From Tumebacillus sp. BK434 (lineage in GTDB: Bacteria; Bacillota; Bacilli; Tumebacillales; Tumebacillaceae): 64,000 bases of DNA. How positions within the stretch are numbered: the stretch's first letter is position 1; every line of letters begins with the position of its first letter. Both the position numbers and the translations under genes were made by a program. The notes beneath the pieces are model-generated. The model was not told the origin of the DNA. It did not search any database and worked only from the letters and a program-made list of their open reading frames with translations. This document shows, piece by piece, positions 1 through 12,000 of the stretch. Location: positions 1-64,000 of the forward strand of contig NZ_SLXS01000009.1 in the NCBI RefSeq assembly GCF_004340785.1, written 5' to 3'.

Positions 1-92
1 CCGCCTACATCAACTACTATAACAACTCACGTTTCCAAACTAAATTAAGCGAGCGCTCCCCCGTTGAGTACCGGAAAGCGCTCGCTGCATAA
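1..92 (+). pseudogene. IS3-family transposase OrfB, C-terminal end (cut by window edge)
   Basis: An open frame from the first bases to a TAA at 90-92 encodes a tail with YINYYNNSRFQTKL and SPVEYRKALAA. This matches the C-terminal end of IS3/IS150-type OrfB (DDE integrase), where a YI.YYN.R...L...SPVEYR pattern ends the protein. Only the last 29 residues are visible, so it cannot be told whether the gene is intact upstream. It converges on the tetR gene. Confidence 0.75.
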
Positions 93-105
93 TACATGTC
101 CTTTA

Positions 106-750
106 TTACTGTCTACTTGACGGGGCTACGACCAAACGGGGAGTGTCTTTTTCGATCGGCAGGATGCCAAGGCTGCGCATCGGGCCGTGGCGGGCGAGAT
201 GAAAGAGGTTGGTGACGAGGTAGCGCGGCGTATAGGGCATGTCGTGTTTCAGCCACCATGTCAGCACGCCGATCAGCGCGGACGTGATGTACTGAACGGC
301 GAGGTCTTTTGGCACCATCAGCTGATCGTCCGAAGCGACGAGCGACTGCATACCGTGCCGGAACTTGGTGTGAAACTCCTCCAAGAGGCGATTGGAGAAG
401 TTCAAGTCGCCTTTTTTGACCAGCATCACTTGGAAGAAGCGGGCATGCACGGCGATCTGTTCAAAAAAATGCACGATGTGCGGGGGCGGGGTGGTGGTCA
501 AAATCACCTCGGGTGTGATCTTCACGTCTCCCATCAATTCGGTCAAAATCTCATCGGTGCTCTGGTCGAGCAGGTCCTGCTTGTCTTTGAAATGCAGGTA
601 AAACGTAGCCCGGTTCAGCCCGGCGCGCTCGGCGATCTCCTGCACGGTGACTTTGTCATAGTCTTTCTCCTCGATCAGCGACACGAGGGCATCGCGCAGC
701 AGCAGGCGGGAGCGTTTGATGCGCGGATCGATCTTTTTTTCACTCGACAT
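106..750 (-). CDS. TetR/AcrR family transcriptional regulator
   Basis: A 214-residue regulator with the N-terminal TetR DNA-binding helices at about residues 12-60 (AERAGLNRATFYLHFKDKQ is the recognition-helix region) and a variable ligand-binding C-terminal half. The frame is open further upstream, but the ATG at 750 is preceded by AAGGAG at good spacing and begins directly before the conserved fold, so it is taken as the start. It is divergent from the YhgE-like membrane protein, about 175 bp apart, and most likely represses that gene. The ligand is unknown. Confidence 0.85.
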   Translation of the reverse strand: MSSEKKIDPRIKRSRLLLRDALVSLIEEKDYDKVTVQEIAERAGLNRATFYLHFKDKQDLLDQSTDEILTELMGDVKITPEVILTTTPPPHIVHFFEQIAVHARFFQVMLVKKGDLNFSNRLLEEFHTKFRHGMQSLVASDDQLMVPKDLAVQYITSALIGVLTWWLKHDMPYTPRYLVTNLFHLARHGPMRSLGILPIEKDTPRLVVAPSSRQ

Positions 751-925
751 GGACGTGCTCCTTGCTGAAGTTTGGCGGGATTTTCGACAGATTCGTGCCT
801 GATGTTGACTACGCGACACGGCGCTCGATGTTGTTGGTTGCGTCTCCTCCGCTTTGCTTTTAGCATACTCAACAGAGGGTCGACTAATCAACATCGTGTT
901 AAATAAGTGTTGCAGGGGGGAGAAG

Positions 926-2083
926 ATGAAAAGCTTCGCGCATGTCTTTACGCAGAAATTTTTCTATATCGGATTAGCGGTCGTGCTGCTGGTCGGCACG
1001 ATCATGGTGTTTGCCAACATGGGCTCGACGGTCAGCCCGACGCCAACCGACTTGCCGGTCGCGCTCGTCGTCGAGGATGAAGGCCAGTTCGGGCAGATGA
1101 TGGCAGAAAAGATCCAAGGGGTGGAAACGCCGCTGAAGTGGACGCTGCTGGACAGTGAACAGGCGGCGCTCGATGCGCTGGACCGCGAGGAGTATTACGC
1201 GGCGGTCGTGCTGCCCCAAGCGCTCAGCGGGCAGTTGGCGACGCTGCAAACGCCTGCGCCCAAGCAGGCTGAAGTCAAGGTGTACATCAACCAGGGCAAA
1301 AGCCTCACCGCCGCCAATCTGGCGAACGGCGTGATCGAAAAAATGTTCACCGGCGTCAACGCCCAGCTGCGCGAACAGACGCTGGCCGCCGTGAAACAGC
1401 GCGGCAACATGCTGTCGACCGAACTGGCCGCTGTGCTCGCCGCTCCGGTCAAACTGACCAGCACGCCGCTGCACCCGGTCGGCAGCCACAGCGCCAACGG
1501 CAACGCACCGGCCGTGCTGACCCAGCTCGTCTGGTTCTGCTCGATGATCGGCGCGGTGCTGATGTTCCTCGCCGCTTCGAAAAACGCGGAAGGCAAAAGC
1601 CGCTTCGCCGTGCTGCTCGGCCAGATGCTCGCCGGGATCTTCGTGATCGTCGTCGGCGTGCTGACGGTGCTCGGCCTTGCGACCGGGATCTTGGGGCTGG
1701 AGCTGTCCGATTTCTGGCAGGTCGCTCTGTTCTTGATGTTTGCAGGCTATTGTTTCTTCCTGCTGCAGACGACGCTGCTGTCGTGGATCGGACTTGGCGG
1801 CATGCCGATCTTGGTCCTCATGTTCTTCTTTGGCGCTCCGGTGCTCAGCCTGCCCAAAGAGATGCTGCCTGTGATCTCGCAAGACTGGCTCTATTCCTGG
1901 CTCCCGCTGCGCTTCAGCGTGGACGGTCTGCGCGACATCCTCTATTTCGGCAACGGCGACAATCTGGCCGATCCGATGTGGACGCTGGGCTGGATCGGAG
2001 CTGCCGGTGTTGTCCTGATTCTGGCTTCTTCCATCAAAAACGGGCTTGCGAACAAGCGAGCCGATCTGGTATCCTCGAAGTAA
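926..2083 (+). CDS. YhgE/Pip-like ABC-2 type membrane protein
   Basis: A 385-residue protein with one N-terminal membrane segment (about residues 12-30), a roughly 160-residue extracytoplasmic region, and five or so membrane segments from about residue 198 to the end. This is the topology of YhgE/Pip and ABC-2 type permeases (DUF3533 group), which act in export or envelope stress and, in some phages, as receptors. The ATG at 926 follows a GGGGGGAG ribosome site and replaces a longer in-frame start at 854. It has no ATPase next to it. The divergent TetR gene probably controls it. The substrate is unknown. Confidence 0.7.
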   Translation: MKSFAHVFTQKFFYIGLAVVLLVGTIMVFANMGSTVSPTPTDLPVALVVEDEGQFGQMMAEKIQGVETPLKWTLLDSEQAALDALDREEYYAAVVLPQALSGQLATLQTPAPKQAEVKVYINQGKSLTAANLANGVIEKMFTGVNAQLREQTLAAVKQRGNMLSTELAAVLAAPVKLTSTPLHPVGSHSANGNAPAVLTQLVWFCSMIGAVLMFLAASKNAEGKSRFAVLLGQMLAGIFVIVVGVLTVLGLATGILGLELSDFWQVALFLMFAGYCFFLLQTTLLSWIGLGGMPILVLMFFFGAPVLSLPKEMLPVISQDWLYSWLPLRFSVDGLRDILYFGNGDNLADPMWTLGWIGAAGVVLILASSIKNGLANKRADLVSSK

Positions 2084-2139
2084 CTGTAAGGGAAAGGTGG
2101 ATTGGTTTTACGGACATGGACACTTTGTTTGTATTCTAA

Positions 2140-2331
2140 TAGCCCCGCATGAAGGAAACATAGGGTGTAGAATGCAAACGCGGCCTGCGAAAACGGCAGG
2201 CGGCGAGTAAGGGAGTAGTCTGTCTACTTTCGGAGACTCGCAGTGTGAACCATGTGCCGACGAACCGATTCGCCTTGCAACGGGGAATCTGTCTGTTTTG
2301 CCGTGGGCGCATCTGCACCCACGGTTTTTTT
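2140..2331 (+). promoter_or_regulatory. Leader with intrinsic terminator (putative attenuator) before the ABC-F gene
   Basis: About 240 bp of structured non-coding DNA precedes the ABC-F gene. It ends in a CCGTGGG/CCCACGG hairpin (2301-2324) followed by seven T, placed 52 bases before the start codon, where it would stop transcription of the gene. An ACGGCA at about 2195 can pair with TGCCGT at 2299-2304 and so compete with the hairpin. Antibiotic-inducible terminator leaders are known for ABC-F resistance genes such as vmlR. Attenuation here is inference from position. Confidence 0.5.
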
Positions 2332-2382
2332 GTATGTAGGGCTCTGTTGTCAAATCTGCCAAACAGGGAGTGACCTACAGCA

Positions 2383-4140
<1,758 letters not shown>

Positions 4141-4202
4141 CAGGGCTTGAACTTAGAACGGCGAATCAGTACGGGCAAGGGGTAAGATTTTGGAGGTGCA
4201 CG

Positions 4203-5822
4203 ATGAAACAGAAAGTGGGTGCGGCACTGTTAGCCGCGCTGATGCTCACCGGCGTGCCGACTGCGGCCGGCGCTGCCGATCCCGGCGTTGCGCCGAGCAC
4301 GCAGACGGTGCTGGGCCGGACGGTGCAGCTGGTGTATATCAACCTGAACGATCCGAACCTTGAAGTCAAAGCGGTCTCGGCAGAAAACAAAGTCGGCGAG
4401 ACCGAGCCTTTGTCCGCGCTGGCCACTCGCAACGGCGCATTGGCGGCGATCAACGGCGGTTACTTTAACGCCTATTCGGACGGACAGCCGCTTACGGTGG
4501 TGCGCACGAACGGGAAGTTTGTGCACAACGGCAGTTTTGGCGCGGTGTTTGGCATCAATGCGCTAAACAAGCCGTTTTTCGGCCGGATGTACCCGACGAT
4601 CGAAGGCAGCACGGGCGGCTCGTGGAGCTGGCCGAACAACTGGACGGCGTGGGGCATCAACCACTACTATGACAACGCCAGCGCGATCTCGATCCTGACG
4701 CCCGACGCGAAAAAACGCACGCTGCCGGCCAGCGGCAAGACGGTGGTCGTGCAAAACGGCGTGGTCAGCAAGATCGTCAGCGGCGACACTGCGATCCCGG
4801 CGAACGGCTATCTGGTGCATTTTGGCGCCAATGTGCTGTCGTCGGCCAATGCGTTCAGCGTGGGGGAGCAGGCGTCGTACAAGATCAGCTACCGCAGCTC
4901 GGCGGGCAAACCGATGAACGTCGATGCGGTCGGCAACATGATGGGCGGCGGCCCGCTGCTCGTTTCGGGCGGGGCGGTGGTGGTCGATCCGGCTGCCGAA
5001 AAGTTTACCGATCCCAAACAGACGTCGCGCGACTCCCGCTCGACCCGCACCTTTATCGGCTGGCGTTCTGACAACCGCCTCGTCTTCGCCACGGTGCCCA
5101 ACGTGTCGGTCTACGAGCTGGCCGATGTCGCCAAAGCGCTGAACATGACGCATGCGGTCGGCATGGACAGCGGCGCGACGGCCGGCCTCTACGCCAACGG
5201 CAGTTATCTGACCACGCCGGGCCGCGAAGTGCCGAATGCGGTGGTCGTGCGCAAACGCGACGCGTCATCGGTCAACATGTCCGGCTATGTAGACGTCTTC
5301 CAGGACCACTATGCGTATCAGGCGATCGCCAACCTGAAACAAAAAGGCGTGATGGGCGGCGAAGTCGTCGGCACGTCGCGCTTCTTCAACCCGAGCAAGA
5401 CGATGACCCGCGCCGAGCTGGCCGCGGTGCTGACCCAAGCGTTCGCCTTGCCTGCAGGCCAGCATGCGTTCCGCGATGCCAAAGGCGCGTGGTATGACAG
5501 CTTTGCCGGTGCGGTCGTCAGCGCCGGGTACATGGCCGGTTATTCGGCAACTGAGTTTGGCGGCAATGACGCGGTGACGGAGGAGCAGGTGATCGCCATC
5601 CTTGCCCGCATCCTCGCCAAACACGGCGTCCCGGCCACGCAAAAAGACCTCTGGCTGCAAAATCCCCCCAGTTCCTGGGCGGAAAAAGACGTGCACCTCG
5701 CGATCAAGCAGGGCCTGCTCGTCGATGCGTTCGGCGACAAAGCGTTCCTGCCGAAAGACCAGGCACAGCGCGCCGGCGTTGCGGTGCTGCTCGACCTCGC
5801 GATGAAAAAGATCGGCAAATGA
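4203..5822 (+). CDS. Secreted phosphodiester glycosidase (NAGPA/DUF2233) with SLH domains
   Basis: A 539-residue exported protein. Residues 1-27 form a signal peptide ending at AAGAA. Residues about 35-350 carry the NAGPA-type phosphodiester glycosidase fold, with AINGGYFN (about 82) and GMDSGATAGL (about 320), the conserved Gly-rich and Asp/Ser motifs. From about 360 to the end are SLH-type repeats (FQDHYAYQAIANLKQKGVM and following), which would anchor the enzyme to the cell-wall polymer or S-layer. The start at 4203 has GGAGGTG upstream. Enzymes of this fold cleave sugar-1-phosphodiesters, for instance in wall glycopolymers or exopolysaccharide. It stands alone with its own terminator. Confidence 0.8.
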   Translation: MKQKVGAALLAALMLTGVPTAAGAADPGVAPSTQTVLGRTVQLVYINLNDPNLEVKAVSAENKVGETEPLSALATRNGALAAINGGYFNAYSDGQPLTVVRTNGKFVHNGSFGAVFGINALNKPFFGRMYPTIEGSTGGSWSWPNNWTAWGINHYYDNASAISILTPDAKKRTLPASGKTVVVQNGVVSKIVSGDTAIPANGYLVHFGANVLSSANAFSVGEQASYKISYRSSAGKPMNVDAVGNMMGGGPLLVSGGAVVVDPAAEKFTDPKQTSRDSRSTRTFIGWRSDNRLVFATVPNVSVYELADVAKALNMTHAVGMDSGATAGLYANGSYLTTPGREVPNAVVVRKRDASSVNMSGYVDVFQDHYAYQAIANLKQKGVMGGEVVGTSRFFNPSKTMTRAELAAVLTQAFALPAGQHAFRDAKGAWYDSFAGAVVSAGYMAGYSATEFGGNDAVTEEQVIAILARILAKHGVPATQKDLWLQNPPSSWAEKDVHLAIKQGLLVDAFGDKAFLPKDQAQRAGVAVLLDLAMKKIGK

Positions 5823-5844
5823 TGAAGAACTGAAGTTTGTTGCA

Positions 5845-5876
5845 GCCACCCGCTCCGTTTCGGAGGGGTGGCTTTG
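5845..5876 (+). terminator. Intrinsic terminator after the SLH protein gene
   Basis: A GC-rich hairpin (GCCACCC..CTCC paired with GGAG.GGTGGC) closes the preceding gene. The following 180 bases up to the rhs gene are strikingly AT-rich and hold no gene. They probably contain the rhs promoter, with a TTTACC/TGTTAT pair 17 bases apart near 5977-6005. Confidence 0.7.
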
Positions 5877-6061
5877 TTCATATATCGAAATGATAGATAC
5901 AACATCTAAAGGTTTTTCGGAAAATGGAAATGATTTAGAAAATAATCAAATTTTACTGTTGTCAAAAGGTGCTTCGATTTACCTATCGAAAGAATAGTAC
6001 TGTTATCCTAAATTTAACTTCTCGATCCGGGAAAATAGTTTGAAAAGGAGACAGGAGACGC

Positions 6062-9000
6062 ATGGGTAAAAAGAAGTGGGCACGCAAGCTGACATCGCTT
6101 GTCCTGAGTGCCGCAGTGCTCGTCTCGCCGCTTGTACCGGACAGTTCCGGGCAAGTTCAGGCAGCTTCTGCCGCGGAGTGGGATCCGCTGCTGGAATGGC
6201 TGCCTGGGAACGGGCAGAATTTCGACCCGGCTACGCAGTTGCAGCGCGGGTTGCAAGGACCGGGGCAGGCGATGGACAATCTGGCCGTCTCGCCGGTCAC
6301 GGAAGCGGAAGACATGCAGCCGACTGCGCCGGAAGACCCGGTTGATGTGACGACCGGGGCGCTGATTTTGAAAGAAGTCGATTTTGCCTATTCGACATTC
6401 GGGCCGCCGCTGACGCTTGAGCGCTCGTACTCGACGAAACTGGCCGGGACCCGGTCGATTTTCGGACATGGGTGGTCGATTCCGCAAGACCGCTATTTGC
6501 AGATGTACGATGAATTTGCCATCGCCGACGTGCACGGGAACGGGACGCGGGAGAACTACAAGTTTACCAAATCCAATCCGGATATCGAGTTCGTTGAAAG
6601 CTACGACGACGATCCGAAAATCTACTATCCGCTGCACCTCGGCAGTTATGCCCCGGCCGATGCGGACAGCCAAAAAGAGCTGCGCCGCCGCGGTCCGACC
6701 GACTACCTGATCTGGGACCCGGAGAATGGGTACGCCTACGCGTTCCACGGGTACAAAGCCCCGTGGCGCGACGGGCAGTCTCCGAAAGCGGGCAAACTGA
6801 TGCGCTATGCGGACCGCACCGGTTTGACGATGTGGATCGATTATGACGAGCAGGGACGGCTGAAAAGTTTCAAGGGCAACACGCCGCCCAAGCTGACCTT
6901 TGGCTATACCGGGAACAGCCCGCTCGTCACTTCGGTCAGCGACAACGGAGGGCTGACCTCTCGTTACTCTTACGACGGAGCGGGCAATCTGACCGGAATC
7001 ACCCGCCCGGACGGCTCGACGCTGCAAATGACGTATGACAGCGAGCACCGCATGACCTCGCGCTCCGAAAACGGCGTCAAGACCGTGTACGTGTACACTG
7101 GAGGCAAAGTGACGGCGATCAAAGACGGTCTGGACCGCACGATCTACTCCTACCGCAATGAAAGCAACAAAGTCACCCGCACCGATGCGGATGGCAACAC
7201 GCTCGTCTACACAGTCGAAGGAGGCAAAGTCAGCCAGACCGTTGACTCCAAAGGTGTGCAGATGACATTCAACGCGGAAGGAAAAGTCGCTGCCATCAAA
7301 ACGAACAAAGGGACGACCACCTTTGCCTATCAAGGCGATGTGACGCTGCGCACCGACCCGTTAGGCCGCGTGACGCGCATCGAGAACCACCCCGTTTTTG
7401 AAAAGCCGACCCGTGTCGTCGAACCGGGCGGCGCGGAGTGGCGCTACACCTACAATGAAAAGGGAACGTTGACCTCGGTCACCGATCCGAAAAACCGTGT
7501 CACCCGCCATGAGCTCGACCCGTTCTGGCAAGTGACGATGAAGACCGTCGACCCCTCGGGGCGCGGGATGCAGTATGACTACAACAACCCGTTTGCCAAA
7601 GTGTCCGAAGTCGTCAACGCCAAAGGCGAGATGACACGGTACACGTACGACAACTCGATGCGCCTGACCCGCGTCGACTACCCGGGCGGACGCAGTGTTC
7701 TCGTGGAGTACAGCGGAGGCAGCCGCAACCCGTCGAAGGTCCGCGGGCCGCTTGGCAGCGAGAAGCGATTTGTCTATGACAAAGGGCGCCTGATGGAGAC
7801 GATCGACGAGGCGGGGGAGGGCACGAAATATCGTTACAACGCCTTGGGCCAGGTCAATCAGATGACCGCACCGGGCAACCTTGTCACCTCCTACACCTAC
7901 ACGGCGATGGGAAATATCGCGAGCATCACCTACCCGGACGGACGGCAGGTGCAGTACGACTGGGCACAAGGACGCCTGAAATCGAAATCGGGCAAAGGCA
8001 TCGCATCGGCTGAGTATCAGTATGATGCGTACGGGCTGGTCACCGGCGTCAAGACAGCAGCAGGCACCACCGTCTACGAACGCGACGCAATGGGGCGGGT
8101 GATCGGCGTCACCACACCGGGGCAGCACAAGACCCAGTATGCGTACAACGCAGCCGGCCACGTGGAAAAGGTTACCGACGCGCTGGAGCGCAGCGTCACC
8201 TATACGTACGACGTGTACGGTAACGTGCTGACCAAAACCGACCCGCTCGGAGACATCACCAAGTACGCGTATGACGAATGGCAGCACCTGTCCTCGGTCA
8301 CCGATCCAAAGGGGCGCGTTACTTCGTACACCTACGATGTATTGGGGCGCGTATTGACCGTCACCGACCCGGAGGAGCGCATCACGGAGTATGCGTATGA
8401 TCCGATGGGCAACGTGCTGGAAGCAAAGAACGGAACGCTCGTCACCACCTACCAATATGACGAGGCGGGGCGTCTGATCACCCAAACCGACCCTGCAGGC
8501 GGAGTCACGGGGTACAAGTATGACAAAAAAGGCAGGGTCGTTGAAAAAATCGATCCGGGCGAGAAATCAACCACCTATACCTATCATCCGACCGGGCTGC
8601 CGGCGAGCAAGACCGATACGCTCGGCAGAACCTACCAGTTTCAATACGATCCGGCCGGCCGACTGATCGAACTGCTCGATCCGCGCGGGCACAGCACCTT
8701 GTTCCGCTACGATTTAGAAGCGCGCACGGCGGAAGTGATCCGCGACGAAGGCATTTCGAAACTGCACCGCTATAATGCGGCAGGCAACCTGATCGAAGTC
8801 ACCGATGAAAACGGGCATGCCACACAGTACACCTACGATGCTGACCAGCGGCTGACGCAGGTGGAGACACCGCTTGGCAAGACGCAGTACCGTTACGACG
8901 CGCTGGGCCGGTTGACGGAGGAGATCGACCCGCTCAACCATGCGACCGCCTACGCCTACGATCCGTTGGGCCGCGTCACCGACGTTACCGATCCGTCCGG

Positions 9001-12000
9001 TGCGGTGACTTCCTACAACTACGACCCGCTCGGGCTGTATGTGGAAGAAAAGCTGCCGAACGGGAAGACGAACCGCTATGAGTACAACAAAGTGGGCGAG
9101 CTGCTCTCTTTCCGCGACGCAGAAAATGGCGTGACCTTGTACAAATATGACGAATTGGGCCGTTTGCTGGAAAAGACCAACCCGCGCGGCCACACAGCCA
9201 GCTACGAATATGACAAGTTGGGACGGCTGACCACCCTGACCGATCCCAAAGGCTATACAACCACCATGACCTACGACAAAACGGGCAACCTGCTCACGCG
9301 CACCAACGCGCTCGATCATGTGTGGAGCTACACCTACGACGCAGCGGGCCGCCTGACCACCGTCACCGACCCGATGGCGCAAACGACAGCTTATGCGTAT
9401 GACGAAAACGACAACCTGACCGGGATCACCGACGTGATGAAGCGTCAGACTTCGTTTGCGTATGACGTTTTGAACCGCCTGATCGAGCAAACCGACACCG
9501 GCGGCACCAAAACGCGCTACGTCTATGACAAAGTGGACAACCTGATCCAAGAGATCGACCAAGCAGGCGATCCGGTCCTCTACGCCTATGACGAGCTGAA
9601 CCGTCTGGTCAGCATCACCGACCGTGAAGGGAATACGACGACGACCGTATACGACGCAGCAGGCCAAGCTGTCGAAACCACCGACGCCAACGGTGCGAAA
9701 ACGCGCTATGGCTATGACGCATCCGGACGTCTGACCCAAGTGACCGATGCGTTGGAAAAAGTGACATCCTACCGCTATGATGCGATGGGCAACGTGCTCG
9801 AGCAGACCGACCCGCTCGGCCACACCATGTCCTGGACATTTGACGGCTTGTCCCGCGTGACCTCGGAGAAAGACGGGCTGGGCAACACCACATCCTTCCG
9901 CTACGACGGGGCGGGCAACCTGACCACCCGCATCGACGCGGCAGGCGAGAGCACCACGTATGTCTACGATGAGCGCCAACTGCTCACCGGCATCAACAGC
10001 CCGAGCGGCACCGCCAGCTTTGCTTACGATGTGATCGGACGCCTGACTGGCGCGTCGAACCGGGCTTCTGAAGAAACGTTTGCTTACGACAAATTGGGGC
10101 GCATCACCTCGGTGACCAACAAGCGCCTTGGCAAATCGATTTCCTACGCGTACGATGCGATCGGCAACAAAACTGCCATGACCGACTCCGACGGCCGCAC
10201 GACATCCTACACCTTTAACGAGCGCGATCAGGTCCGCACCGTCACCGATCCGGAAGGTTTTGTCACGAGTTACGAATACAACCCGTTCGGACAGGTGCAA
10301 AACATCCGCGGCGGCGATCTGACCACGACCGCATATGAATATAACAAAAACGGCTTCGTCACCAACATTCATACCACGAATGCGAATGGCGTCTTGGAGA
10401 GCCTGAGTTACACCTACGATCGCCTGGGGAACCTCCTGAACCAAACCGAAGCGGACGGGGCTGTCACGAAGTTTGCCTACGACGAGCTGTCCCGCCTTGT
10501 GGAAGCCGTCTACCCGATTGAAAAAATCGAAGCGATCCGCGACACCTACTACACTCCGCCGCTCAACAAACTGGTTCCGTCCGCAGCCAAAGGCGGCAAC
10601 GGGAACGGCAATGGCGGAGAGGTCAAAACGCCGGGCAACGGAAATGGTAATGGCAACAATGGCAACAATGGCAACAATGGCAACAATGGCAACAATGGAA
10701 ATGGCAATGGCAATGGCAATGGCAATGGCAATGGCAATGGCAATGGCAATGGCAATGGCAATGGCAATGGCAATGGCAATGGCAATGGCAATGGAAAAGG
10801 CCCGCAAGACAAAGGCCCGGGCAAAGGAAACGGCTATGCGTATGGCAAATACAAGAACAGAAGCAACAACACGTACGAACCGGAGACCCTGCAAGAGCTT
10901 GGCTATCCGCCGAACTACGTGCCGGAAGATCCCGATTTCTTCCTGAATCCGGTGGAGCGCGTCACCTACACCTACGATGCGGCAGGCAACCGCACCACGA
11001 TGACCGACGACTACGGTCAAGTGACCTACCGCTACGATGCGGCCAACCGCCTGATCGAAGCGGACGGGGAAACGTACTCGTATGACGCCAAAGGCAATCT
11101 GACCTCGAGAACGACCGAACACGGTCCGGTCAACTACGCCTACAACGCGGACAACCAACTGACCAAAGTGTCGTATGCGGATCAGACGTATGTCCAATAC
11201 GACTACGACGCCTTTGGCCGCAAAGTCTACCGCCAAGAGCAGTTCTACGACCTGAACGGCCCCGGAGCTTCGATGGGCGGAAACAACGGAGCAGCAACCG
11301 GCAAAGAGAAAAATCCCAACCCGGGCAACGGCAAAGGCAACGCCTACGGACACGACAAGAACCAAGGCAGCGAAGGCAATGGTGGAGTGATTAAAAACTA
11401 TCACCTCAAGCAAGAGACCACCCGCTACCTCTACGACGGGCTTGCCCTGCTCAACGAGTACAACGGCAGCGACAACGAGCTTTTCGCCTACTATGCGCGA
11501 GGCGAGCAGGATCAGGTGATCTCCCGCAAGATGTTCGGCTTCCAAGGGCGCAAAGAGCAAGGGTACTTAGGCAACCTGCGCGACCGAGGACACCAGCTGT
11601 TCTACCACTACGATGTGGCGGGCAATGTCACCGACCTGACCGACCACACGGGCAGCGAAGTGCTGAAATACCGCTACGACGCATTTGGCGGGGTGTTCAC
11701 CCAGCTGTGGAACCCGTACAACCAAGTCGGTCTCACCGGCAAGACCTACGACATCAAAGCCAGCCTGATGGACTACAGCGCCCGCTGGTACAGCCCGGTG
11801 AACGGACGCTTCACCACGCAGGACACCTGGCCCGGGTACCTCGACGACCCGCAATCGCAAAACCGCTACATCTATACCGTGAACAACCCGCTCAAATACG
11901 CCGACCCGACCGGCCACATCTTCTGCAGCATCCAAATCGGAGACTGCGACATGAGCATTGAAGACCCTCCACCGCCCGCATCCGGAGGTGGAAGTGGAGG

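Noticed and set aside
187-768. 193-residue plus-strand frame opposite tetR
   Set aside because: Antisense to a clear TetR regulator, with no start signal.
2150-2331. Manganese (yybP-ykoY) or T-box riboswitch upstream of the ABC-F gene
   Set aside because: AGGGAGTAG resembles a piece of a known riboswitch, but the rest of the consensus and the expected gene class are missing; no T-box sequence is present.
5882-6010. PurR-like boxes before rhs (TATCGAAAGAAT also seen upstream of purA)
   Set aside because: The shared 12-mer lacks the CGAAC core in paired orientation; probably chance in AT-rich DNA.
10639-10796. CRISPR-like repeat array
   Set aside because: Units are six and nine bases with no spacers and lie in frame within rhs.
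8714-11560. 948-residue open frame on the minus strand opposite rhs
   Set aside because: A shadow of the repetitive, GC-rich rhs coding sequence; low-complexity translation, no ribosome site and no family.
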